A stretch of 45,264 nt of DNA, from positions 1 to 45,264 of the forward strand of contig JAASTM010000002.1 of the NCBI GenBank assembly GCA_021767325.1, written 5' to 3'. Shown piece by piece: positions 26,563-33,615 of the stretch (position 1 is its first letter; each line of letters opens with the position of its first letter). This DNA is from Spirochaetales bacterium. GTDB taxonomy: Bacteria; Spirochaetota; Spirochaetia; DSM-16054; Sediminispirochaetaceae. The notes beneath the pieces were generated by a model. The model was not told where the DNA came from, did no database searches, and worked only from the letters and a program-made list of their open reading frames with translations. The position numbers were made by a program, and so were the translations under genes.

Positions 26563-27645
26563 TTATCCCTCCCCAATCCCGTAATAGAGTCGCTGGCGGG
26601 TGTAGATAAAACTTGCCGAGTGCAGTGCCAGGGTCTGCAGTGCGACGTGGGGATGCGAGTCGTGGGTGAAGGGAAGGCCGCGGCCGGGGCTGTGCATGCC
26701 GCCGGCATAAATCATCGAATAGTTTACAAAGGCTTCGTCCATACAGCCGAGCTGCATCAGGTGGCTGGTGTAGCTGGGTGACTCGACCAGCACCAGCTGC
26801 AGCCCCAGGCTGCGAAGGATCGACAGAAAACTACGGGTGTCGGGCCGGTTGTCGCTGCCGGTGGTGATGACCGGCAGCACTTCCGAGTTGGGATCGAGGG
26901 CGGGCAGAATGGTGGCCCGGCTGACGGAGCAGTCATATACATGTACCGGCTTGGAAAAGTTGGCCTGCAGATATTCGCCCCCCGCCGGTGAGGTCATGAT
27001 GGCCACCGGCAGCTTCTCGGCCGGGTCGATGTTGAAGAGGAAGTGGTCGGGGGGGATATCGGTGCCGTCGAAGGAGACTACGAAGTTGATCGGATGACGC
27101 CGGTTGAGGGCGGCCAGGTTCTGTTCTCCGCGTTTCGCATCATCGGCGGCGCGCTCTCTGCGGGGCGTGCGTGCTTCTCCAGAGGCACCCTCTTCCGCCG
27201 CGGCCCGCCGGCTGGCCAGGCGCTGCTCGACCAGATCGGGGTCGAGAATGTGGCCGGAGGTGGCCGGTTCGGTGTTGAGGGTGCCGGCGCCGATAATCAC
27301 TGCATCGCTGCTGGCCCGCAGAGCATTCAGAATCCAGAAATCGGCCAGGGCGCCATCGGGGTCGAAAAGGTTCTGCTTGGCAATGGCCGGACCGTCGCTG
27401 ACATCCTCGAAGGCCATCTTGCCGTCAGCTGACAGCACGATCGAGGAGATGAGATACGGCCGCCCGGCCGGAGCCGGCGGAAAGACAAGCTCGGTATACA
27501 CCGCCCTGGTTTTAGGCAGCGCTGCGGTCCGGTGCTCGTCCTGGGCTGCCGACCGCCCCGCCGCAGCGGACGCGCTGTCTTGTTGATACAGCAGGTTCAG
27601 TTTGATCTTTTCTAATGGAAAGTCCATTTGCGGTAAGGTGTTCAT
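26563..27645 (-). CDS. RibD C-terminal/dihydrofolate-reductase-like reductase
   Basis: A 360-residue protein of the RibD_C/DHFR-like fold. Motifs are 'SSIVLSADGKMAF', 'NALRASSDAVIIGAGTL' and 'FVVSFDGTDIP', with a C-terminal 'LVLVES...YAGG' segment. Members reduce ribosylaminopyrimidines in riboflavin synthesis or dihydropterins. There is no deaminase domain and no other rib gene. A charged low-complexity insertion (about 150-185, rich in R, E and A) interrupts the core. The start is ATG 27645, 1 nt after the lacI-2 stop with AAAGGAAG upstream, rather than a longer frame to 27690. In this operon a pterin-cofactor reductase is a reasonable inference. Confidence 0.8.
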   Translation of the reverse strand: MNTLPQMDFPLEKIKLNLLYQQDSASAAAGRSAAQDEHRTAALPKTRAVYTELVFPPAPAGRPYLISSIVLSADGKMAFEDVSDGPAIAKQNLFDPDGALADFWILNALRASSDAVIIGAGTLNTEPATSGHILDPDLVEQRLASRRAAAEEGASGEARTPRRERAADDAKRGEQNLAALNRRHPINFVVSFDGTDIPPDHFLFNIDPAEKLPVAIMTSPAGGEYLQANFSKPVHVYDCSVSRATILPALDPNSEVLPVITTGSDNRPDTRSFLSILRSLGLQLVLVESPSYTSHLMQLGCMDEAFVNYSMIYAGGMHSPGRGLPFTHDSHPHVALQTLALHSASFIYTRQRLYYGIGEG

Positions 27646-27646
27646 T

Positions 27647-28708
27647 CTATCGCTTCCTTTCGCCCCTGGAAGCATCAGCCCGGTTGTCATCCCCGGGAAC
27701 CGGGCCGCTCGACTGGCGTGTCAGGAGCTCGAGGGGCAGCTGTTTATGTACGTACTCAGCGGAGTGTTGCTCCAGTTTTTGCAGTACCGATTTGGCGGCC
27801 ATCTTGCCCATCCGGTAACTGGGGTATTTAAGGGTAGTGAGCGGCGGTACCAGGTAGGCGCTGCCAAGTGCGTTATCGAACCCGACTACCGACACATCCT
27901 GGGGTACTCTCATTCCGCTTTGGTAGGCTGCTCCCAGGGCTCCCTGCGCCATAATGTCGGTGGCACAAATTACCGCGGTGGGTGGATTGCTCTTTTTCAA
28001 CAGCTTCCGCATGGATTGATAGCCGCCTTCGATAGTCCACTCCCCGACCGCACAGTTTTCCGGCCGCCACTGGAGCCCTTCGGATTCGAGTGCCTGTTTG
28101 AACATGCTGAAGCGGCGGACTCCATCGCTGCTGTTCATTGTTCCCGAAATCAGTCCGATTTTCTTATGTCCCAGATCGACCAGATGTACTACCAGCCGCT
28201 TCATCCCCTGCAGCTCATCGCCGATAAAAGCACTTACGTTCTCCGGGGTCTCCGAGCGGGCGATCAGGGCCACCGGCATCCTCTCGGCCAGAGCGGAGAA
28301 ATCCAGCTGCTGCCCCGCACCGCCAATGAATATAGCCGCCTCGATCATCTTGTTCGGCAGAATGGTGAAAAACTGCCGTTCCCGCTCAAAACTCTCCTGC
28401 GCATCGAACAGCAGTGCATCGTAGCTGCTCTGTTCGAGTACCTCGATAATGCCCCCCATGGCCTCGGCCATGAAGGTATTCACCACCGTAGGCACTACAA
28501 TGGCCAGAGAGCGCAGTTTACTGGTTCCTAGGGCTTTGGCCACGGGATTGGGTATGTAGTTCAGTTCGCGGATCGCCGTCGATACCTTTTCCCGGCGGGT
28601 CTCACTGACACTATCCGGATTGTTGATCACCCGCGAGACCGTGGCCACCGAGACACCGGCCCGCTCGGCTACCGCACGAATAGTTGCACTGCCCTTTTCT
28701 TCGGCCAT
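27647..28708 (-). CDS. LacI-family transcriptional regulator (LacI-2)
   Basis: A 353-residue repressor and the first gene of the nine-gene operon. The N-terminal HTH is canonical (VAERAGVSVATVSRVINNPDS, residues about 12-32), followed by a hinge (NPVAKALGTSKLRSLAIVV) and a periplasmic-binding-like sensor domain. AGGGGAG precedes the ATG. A perfect 20-bp palindrome with the CCGG centre typical of such HTHs lies 62 bp upstream, just downstream of the promoter. The gene should therefore repress itself and the whole Mch/dehydrogenase operon until its ligand appears. It ends in TAG, with the next start 1 nt later. Confidence 0.95.
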   Translation of the reverse strand: MAEEKGSATIRAVAERAGVSVATVSRVINNPDSVSETRREKVSTAIRELNYIPNPVAKALGTSKLRSLAIVVPTVVNTFMAEAMGGIIEVLEQSSYDALLFDAQESFERERQFFTILPNKMIEAAIFIGGAGQQLDFSALAERMPVALIARSETPENVSAFIGDELQGMKRLVVHLVDLGHKKIGLISGTMNSSDGVRRFSMFKQALESEGLQWRPENCAVGEWTIEGGYQSMRKLLKKSNPPTAVICATDIMAQGALGAAYQSGMRVPQDVSVVGFDNALGSAYLVPPLTTLKYPSYRMGKMAAKSVLQKLEQHSAEYVHKQLPLELLTRQSSGPVPGDDNRADASRGERKR

Positions 28709-28757
28709 ACTTTTGAGGCTCCCCTTGTAGCATTCGTTGAGCTCGGTTTTGAAGCTC

Positions 28758-28789
28758 TTTTGTAACCGGTTTTGTAACCGGTTACAAAA
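28758..28789. promoter_or_regulatory. LacI-2 operator with overlapping extra half-site
   Basis: TTTTGTAACCGGTTACAAAA (28770-28789) is a perfect 20-bp palindrome. The left half TTTTGTAACCGG is repeated 12 bp away (28758-28769), giving a second overlapping half-site. I saw no other copy in the window. Confidence 0.85.
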
Positions 28790-28797
28790 CTCGATTC

Positions 28798-28826
28798 ATT
28801 ATACGCCGAGTCGTCAAAACCGTCAA
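28798..28826 (-). promoter_or_regulatory. Strong promoter of the lacI-2 operon
   Basis: On the minus strand TTGACG (28821-28826) and a perfect TATAAT (28798-28803) are spaced by 17 bp. The predicted start, near 28791, directly precedes the operator. Confidence 0.8.
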
Positions 28827-28852
28827 ACTTTTTTTAATGGATAAAATCATGT

Positions 28853-30071
28853 GAGAATTGAAGCAAATGGGCATCTGCACCCCTCTATAAGAGTGTAAGC
28901 ACTTTTTAGAGGAGGTTTCCTATTATGCTCATCCCCCCATTCTGTCCCAATTCCAATTGCACGAATCACACTTCACTACCGTTCAGAAAACGCTGGTACC
29001 ACATCGCCGGCCGCTACGAAACCAAGGTCTCTGGCACCGTTGTACGCTTCAAATGCCTGGCCTGCGGCAAGACCTTCAGCGAACAAACCTTTCGCCTGGA
29101 CTACTATGTCAAGCGCAAGCTCTCCTACCAGCGGATCTTTGAACACCTCACTAACTGCGGCGGTATCCGTGCCACGGCCCGCATCCTGGGCGTCAACCAT
29201 CCGGCCATCACTAACCGTATCGGTCGAATCGCGCGCCAGGCAATGGCCCTGCAAGCCGAGTTGCTCTCCGGCTTTACCCCGCACGAGCACCTTGTCACTG
29301 ACGGCTTCGAGAGCTTCGTCAGTGATCAGTACCAGCCGAACAACATCCACCTGCTGGTCGGCAAGGACTCCCAGTTCCTCTTCTCCTATGATCTTTCTCA
29401 TCTGAAGCGCAAGGGGCGTATGACCGACTTCCAGAAGGCAGAGCGGGAGCGCCGGGAGAGGGAAAATCTCCGCGAGCGCCGATCTATCTCTCAGTCCTTT
29501 GGTGAGATAGCGGATATGGTCGAGGAGTTTGCCCTAAGACGGGAAGGCAAACTGACCTGTCTCTACAGCGACAAGAAAATAGAGTATATTCAAGTACTCG
29601 CCCAGTCGCAGGTATTGCGGAAGCTGAGCGAACGCGGGCTGTTTCATCACCTGACCATCTCCTCCGAGCTCAAGCGCACGGTGCACAATCCTCTCTTTGC
29701 AGTGAATTACTATGACCGTGAGCTGCGCAAGGACAATGCCGACCACGTACGCGAGACGGTACGCTTCTCACGCAATGTAAACAACTCGCTCGAACGGATC
29801 GCCGTGTACCAGCTCTATCACAACTTTTTCAAGCCCTACCGGGTGGCGGATAAGGAGCTGAAGCACTACACCCATGCCGAGATGGCGGGGATGAGTTCCA
29901 AGCGCTTAGCACAGAGCATGCAAGGGATCTTCTCGATGCGCAAGTTCTTCAGTCATGTGAAGCTGAACTGGTCGCAGATGATCGTGTGGGCACGGATGAC
30001 TGGCACTTTAGATAAATTTGACGGGGTGTACTTTCCGGAATATGTGTGGATGTGACAAGGAGGCAATTCTC
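28853..30071 (+). mobile_element. IS1-like insertion element (ends uncertain)
   Basis: A single transposase gene between two unrelated regulators, with short inverted 'GAGAATTG' octamers at 28853-28860 and 30064-30071 as the only candidate ends. The octamer match is weak and no target duplication was found, so the boundaries are provisional. Confidence 0.5.
28925..30055 (+). CDS. IS1-like transposase with zinc ribbon
   Basis: A 376-residue transposase. The N-terminal zinc ribbon has CPNSNC (8-13) and CLACGK (44-49). A helix-turn-helix like IS1 InsA follows (GGIRATARILGVNHPAI). The C-terminal catalytic region shows acidic residues in the right order: D in LVTDGFESF, D in LYSDKKIEY and E in NNSLERIAVYQLYHN. 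Both IS1-type parts are fused in one frame without a programmed frameshift. The gene is intact with AGAGGAGG 7 nt before the ATG, so it may be active. Its base composition and style differ little from its neighbours. Confidence 0.8.
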   Translation: MLIPPFCPNSNCTNHTSLPFRKRWYHIAGRYETKVSGTVVRFKCLACGKTFSEQTFRLDYYVKRKLSYQRIFEHLTNCGGIRATARILGVNHPAITNRIGRIARQAMALQAELLSGFTPHEHLVTDGFESFVSDQYQPNNIHLLVGKDSQFLFSYDLSHLKRKGRMTDFQKAERERRERENLRERRSISQSFGEIADMVEEFALRREGKLTCLYSDKKIEYIQVLAQSQVLRKLSERGLFHHLTISSELKRTVHNPLFAVNYYDRELRKDNADHVRETVRFSRNVNNSLERIAVYQLYHNFFKPYRVADKELKHYTHAEMAGMSSKRLAQSMQGIFSMRKFFSHVKLNWSQMIVWARMTGTLDKFDGVYFPEYVWM

Positions 30072-30128
30072 GCTGTAAGCATGTAGCTTTTTTGTCTCAC
30101 ATCCTTCTAGTCATTAAATAATCTTTTA

Positions 30129-30153
30129 GGGCGAGGTCCACAAAAATTCGCCC
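30129..30153 (-). terminator. Possible terminator of araC-2
   Basis: GGGCGA and TCGCCC form a 6-bp stem with a 13-nt loop, 14 bp beyond the araC-2 stop. On the minus strand it is followed by TAAAAGATTATTT, not a clean T-run. Confidence 0.35.
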
Positions 30154-30167
30154 GCAGTCTGTTCGCG

Positions 30168-31091
30168 CTACCGGCGGGGGGCCTGTCCGGTCTCCCGTTT
30201 ACAGACCCGGTAGAGATGGTGATAGTTGCGGAACCCAGCCCTTAGGCCGGCGGCTTGGACATCACACCTTGAATCTGCTTCGATCAATCGTCGGAAGAAC
30301 CTGAAGCGCTGCAAGTCAAGATACCTTTTCGGGCTGATTCCCATCTCACGTGCACAGAGGCGGCAGAGGTGAGAATGCGACACCCCGACTTCATTACAGA
30401 TGTCAGGGACTTCGAGGCTGACACCTCGCTCCACGGAAGCACGGGCCTGGGTAATAAAAGCCGCCACAGACGGCGAGAGACTCGTATGCGGCTGACTGTC
30501 TGAATGCCGCAGGACCTCCAAACCACACATTAATAAATGCGACAGTGCGCTGCGGGCCACATAGGCCGGCCCCTTTTTTTCGGCTATGTCATCGCAGAGG
30601 CGTAGCAGCAGCTGAAACTGATCTTTATCGGAATGCGCCAGCTGCCCTTGGCCGGAGTTCAACAGCTGAAGGCACGCGGCGGCAGCGCTGTTTTCGGAAA
30701 ACTCATTCGATAGCATTCTGCGAAGCGGCTGAACCACCGCACTGTCGAAAACCGCCACCCACATCCGCAGCGGAACCCCGTGCCCGGCGGGCCGATTCTC
30801 CCGGCGATGGGCCGGATACTCCTGAGCGCCGCCAAGCCCCACGTATTCAGAGTCAAACGACAGATCCACATTCGGCAGCAGCATATGCGCCTGTCCGGGT
30901 GGAAGCAGCAATAGGTCACCCGGCCGCAGCCGGAAGCTGCGGTCAGGCAGCAGGTACACGCCTCTCCCCTGCAGTACGATATTCAGCTCTAGCTCATGGT
31001 GGTAATGTGCGCTCTCCATTGGATGCAGACTGCGCACCTGGAAGAGATCGCCACCGTAGCCGGCCGGCTTCTTTACCTTGTATTCAGACAT
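30168..31091 (-). CDS. AraC-family regulator with cupin domain (AraC-2)
   Basis: A 307-residue regulator. The N-terminal cupin-type domain (HYHHELELNIVLQGRGVYLLPD, about 28-49, and RPGDLLLLPPGQAHML) is followed by a C-terminal double HTH (VPDICNEVGVSHSHLCRLCAREMG and a GFRNYHHLYRVCKRETG signature). It is divergent from URO-D 2, with only 89 bp between the starts, and probably controls that gene. The ATG has no ribosome site and follows a TATACT -10 by 6 nt, so the mRNA should be leaderless. The effector is unknown; cupin AraC proteins commonly sense sugars or small acids. Confidence 0.88.
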   Translation of the reverse strand: MSEYKVKKPAGYGGDLFQVRSLHPMESAHYHHELELNIVLQGRGVYLLPDRSFRLRPGDLLLLPPGQAHMLLPNVDLSFDSEYVGLGGAQEYPAHRRENRPAGHGVPLRMWVAVFDSAVVQPLRRMLSNEFSENSAAAACLQLLNSGQGQLAHSDKDQFQLLLRLCDDIAEKKGPAYVARSALSHLLMCGLEVLRHSDSQPHTSLSPSVAAFITQARASVERGVSLEVPDICNEVGVSHSHLCRLCAREMGISPKRYLDLQRFRFFRRLIEADSRCDVQAAGLRAGFRNYHHLYRVCKRETGQAPRR

Positions 31092-31097
31092 AAACCC

Positions 31098-31126
31098 AGT
31101 ATATCCTCACTGCAAAAAAATGCAAA
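31098..31126 (-). promoter_or_regulatory. Promoter of araC-2
   Basis: On the minus strand TTTGCA (31121-31126) and TATACT (31098-31103) have a 17-bp spacer. The -10 is 6 nt before the ATG. Confidence 0.55.
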
Positions 31127-31168
31127 CTATCTGCACAGATACGCACACATGTTGCCACGAAAGCTTGG

Positions 31169-31174
31169 TATTAT
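31169..31174 (+). promoter_or_regulatory. -10 element for a leaderless URO-D 2 mRNA
   Basis: TATTAT ends 6 nt before the ATG at 31181, which has no ribosome site. I found no convincing -35, which fits activation by the divergent AraC-2. Confidence 0.4.
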
Positions 31175-31180
31175 CTCTAT

Positions 31181-32344
31181 ATGATTAGGAAAGCTACTAT
31201 ATTATCAGATGCGGATGAGATGGAATACAGGAAGATGAATTTTCGCAAATGGTGGCAGCAGAGTGGTATCATTACCGCTTCGGTGCTGCATCGCTTCGAC
31301 GATTCGTCGCCTGTCGGGGCGGGCATGCAGGCTGTGCAGGATCAAAGGCCGGCCAACACCGGGTTGAACTCCGAACAGAGATCGAGGGCCGCCTATTTTG
31401 CCGCATACCCCGAGGCGGCCTACCAGCATCCCCGGGAGGCTGCGGAACTGCAGGATCTTCTAATCCGCAAGCGCCACTGGGAGTACTGCATGCTGCCGCA
31501 CGCCAACACCTATATTGGACCAGGCAGCCTGTGTATTTACGCCGGCAGCCAGCCGGAATCTAGCAACGGGTCGGTGTGGTTTCACGAACGACCGGACTGG
31601 GACGGCAATCCGGCGGATATCAGCTTCGATGCGGAGAATCTCTGGTGGCGCCGGACTCTCGAGTATGTCGACCGGCTGCGCGCGCGGAGCTGCGGGCAGT
31701 ATTACATCGCGCTTCCGGATCTGGTCGAGAACTGGGACATCGTCGCCTCACTGCGGAATCCGACCACACTGCTGATGGATATGCTCGACCGGCCGCAGCT
31801 GGTGGAGGAACAAATCGCCGCTGCGAATCGACTGTATTCGGAAGTTTACTGGCGGCTGTACCACCGGATAAAGGATGCCGCGGGAGCCTGCATGTACGAG
31901 GCCTTCTATTTATGGGCCCCCGGTCCGACTGCAAAGCTGCAGTGCGACGGTTCGGCCATGTTCGGACCGGATATGTTTCGCCGCTTTGTGCTGCCCGGGC
32001 TGGCCAGTCAGGCCGCGGAGATCGACTATACCATGTACCACCTGGACGGAACCCAGTGCATCGCGCATCTGGATGCGGTCCTGGAAATTCCAGACCTGAA
32101 AGCGGTCGAATGGACGCCCCAGGCCGGCCAGCCCGGCGGAACCGATCCGTGCTGGTACGATATGTACAAAAGAATATTGCAGGCCGGGAAGAGTCTGCAA
32201 GTGCTGGTTGAGGATGCCGCCGAGGTACCGCAACTATTGAATGCAATCGGAACCGAAGGGGTATATCTACTGGGGATCGACCCGCAGGCAGATGCAGCCG
32301 CTCTGCAGGCGGCGGTAGCTAAGTTTGCCCGGGGGCGGGACTGA
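31181..32344 (+). CDS. Uroporphyrinogen decarboxylase-fold protein (URO-D 2)
   Basis: A 387-residue protein of the URO-D superfamily. The C-terminal barrel contains 'YTMYHLDGTQCIAHLDAVLEIPDLKAVEWTPQ' type sequence, with the His and Cys spaced unlike MtaA (HLDGTQC). The middle has 'ALPDLVENWDIVASLRNPTTLLMDMLDRP'. It is not HemE. A methyltransferase or an unrelated barrel function is possible. The ATG at 31181 is chosen because a -10 element lies 6 nt upstream; in-frame ATGs at 31220 and 31235 are alternatives. It is divergent from AraC-2, so it is probably controlled by that regulator. The substrate cannot be named. Confidence 0.75.
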   Translation: MIRKATILSDADEMEYRKMNFRKWWQQSGIITASVLHRFDDSSPVGAGMQAVQDQRPANTGLNSEQRSRAAYFAAYPEAAYQHPREAAELQDLLIRKRHWEYCMLPHANTYIGPGSLCIYAGSQPESSNGSVWFHERPDWDGNPADISFDAENLWWRRTLEYVDRLRARSCGQYYIALPDLVENWDIVASLRNPTTLLMDMLDRPQLVEEQIAAANRLYSEVYWRLYHRIKDAAGACMYEAFYLWAPGPTAKLQCDGSAMFGPDMFRRFVLPGLASQAAEIDYTMYHLDGTQCIAHLDAVLEIPDLKAVEWTPQAGQPGGTDPCWYDMYKRILQAGKSLQVLVEDAAEVPQLLNAIGTEGVYLLGIDPQADAAALQAAVAKFARGRD

Positions 32345-32392
32345 TCTGGTACTGAAGACGGGCTTGATCTGCTAGAATGGCCGGCCACGGTA

Positions 32393-32426
32393 CCAGGCCT
32401 GAACCAGGCCTGAACCAGGCCGAACC
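32393..32426. repeat. Three tandem 11-bp repeats between converging genes
   Basis: CCAGGCCTGAA occurs twice in tandem (32393-32403, 32404-32414), then a copy lacking one base (CCAGGCCGAA, 32415-32424). It lies in the 92-bp gap between URO-D 2 and URO-D 3. AGGCCT is itself palindromic, so the array can fold. Confidence 0.8.
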
Positions 32427-32436
32427 AAAGTTCACC

Positions 32437-33600
32437 CTACCAGGGGTGCTGTTTTACATACTCGGAAATCGCCCGCAGGTTCTCCGGGGGTGTACCGGCG
32501 GCCGTAGAGTCGCCGGTGGCCAGCATAAAGTGGGCCGGCCCCCCGTCAACGGCGGCCACCTGCTGCAGTTTCTCGGCGGTGTATTCCACCACCTCTTCAG
32601 GATTCATGCGGAACAGGGCCGGGGGTTCGAGCCCGCCGATGATGGTTTTACCGATCTGCCGCAGCGCATCGCCCGGCTCCAGATCGCCGGTAGTCGGCGG
32701 ACAGACACTGTCCACCCCGTCGAACTTGTTCTGTGCGATCAAATCGGTGAGCAGGGAAATCTTGCCGCACATATGGGCGATGTGGTACATCCCGCCGCGG
32801 TGCAAAATCTCGGTGTAATCATCCAGCTCGGCCATGCAGTAGCGCCGGTACCAATCCGGGCTCAAGACAGTAGTGGAGGTATCCTCATAGGTAACCGCCA
32901 CCTCCGCCGGGCTCTCGGCCATAACCTGATAAATCTCGAGGTTGAGTTTGTGCAGGTCGCTGAACAGCGCCTCCATCCGCTCGGCCTCGTCCATTAGGGC
33001 GAAGGTAGTGTTCTGAAGCCCCATTTTAAACTGCAAAAGTTCCTGCAAGGGGGTGAGTGGCCCTGTCAGGGTATTGATGCCGTCATCGCCCACAAAATCA
33101 TCGAACTCCTTGAAGTCCTGATAAAAGGGGATGACCCGGGTGTCGGCAATCACCGCACGGTACGCCTCGATATCCTCCGGCGTCTCCAGCATGTGTTTGG
33201 AAATATACTCGGTTCCGCTCAAAAACTCGCGTTTTTCCCAGATAGTACCCTTGGGGGTCTCGAAACCGGATATCAACGCCTCCTCCTCCCGGCGCTCGAA
33301 GGGGGTGCAGCGGCTGTATTCACTCTTCCATGCCATCACGTGGCGCCGCATGATGTCGGCGCCGACATAGCGCAGAATCTGAATCTCCGCCAGGTTCAAG
33401 CTCGCTTGCAGTGCAGGGGTGGTGGCAAGCTCCGGCGGAGCGAATTCTTCGATCGGGAGCCCCACTGCAGGCAGACTGGAGACATAGAAACGGCCGGTAA
33501 GCGGCACCCAGGGTACTCGGTCGGGAGTACGACCCTGCAGCACCGCCATAATCCGCTGACGGGATGTCATTTGTTCGCTGTTACGCTCTTCGCTGTGCAT
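32437..33600 (-). CDS. Uroporphyrinogen decarboxylase-fold methyltransferase (URO-D 3, MtaA-like)
   Basis: A 387-residue URO-D protein. The 'MTSRQRIMAVLQGRTPDRVPW' opening (residues 11-31) and 'YHIAHMCGKISLL' with H276 and C278 match the HxC zinc site of MtaA/MtbA-type corrinoid methyltransferases. The second zinc cysteine usually found near the C-terminus is not evident (LATGDSTAAGTPPENL instead). The start has AAGGAGT 6 nt upstream. It is the last gene of the AOR/Mo-hydroxylase operon, 15 nt after the carbamoyltransferase. Its link to that operon is unexplained; methyl removal from a methylated purine or similar compound is only a guess. It ends in TAG. Confidence 0.82.
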   Translation of the reverse strand: MHSEERNSEQMTSRQRIMAVLQGRTPDRVPWVPLTGRFYVSSLPAVGLPIEEFAPPELATTPALQASLNLAEIQILRYVGADIMRRHVMAWKSEYSRCTPFERREEEALISGFETPKGTIWEKREFLSGTEYISKHMLETPEDIEAYRAVIADTRVIPFYQDFKEFDDFVGDDGINTLTGPLTPLQELLQFKMGLQNTTFALMDEAERMEALFSDLHKLNLEIYQVMAESPAEVAVTYEDTSTTVLSPDWYRRYCMAELDDYTEILHRGGMYHIAHMCGKISLLTDLIAQNKFDGVDSVCPPTTGDLEPGDALRQIGKTIIGGLEPPALFRMNPEEVVEYTAEKLQQVAAVDGGPAHFMLATGDSTAAGTPPENLRAISEYVKQHPW

Positions 33601-33615
33601 AGGGACTCCTTTGTT

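Noticed and set aside
28894..30083. TGTAAGCA direct repeats flanking the transposase as a target duplication
   Set aside because: The copies lie inside the region between the candidate ends and close to the gene, and 8-bp matches of this kind occur by chance; the ends are not fixed well enough to claim a duplication.
32393..32426. CRISPR array
   Set aside because: The three repeats are 11 bp and have no spacers between them, and no cas gene is nearby.
33336..33345. Additional CACGTG operator inside URO-D 3
   Set aside because: Only the central hexamer matches (ATCACGTGGC); the flanks do not fit the palindrome and it lies inside a gene. CACGTG at 25084 and 30349 is rejected likewise.
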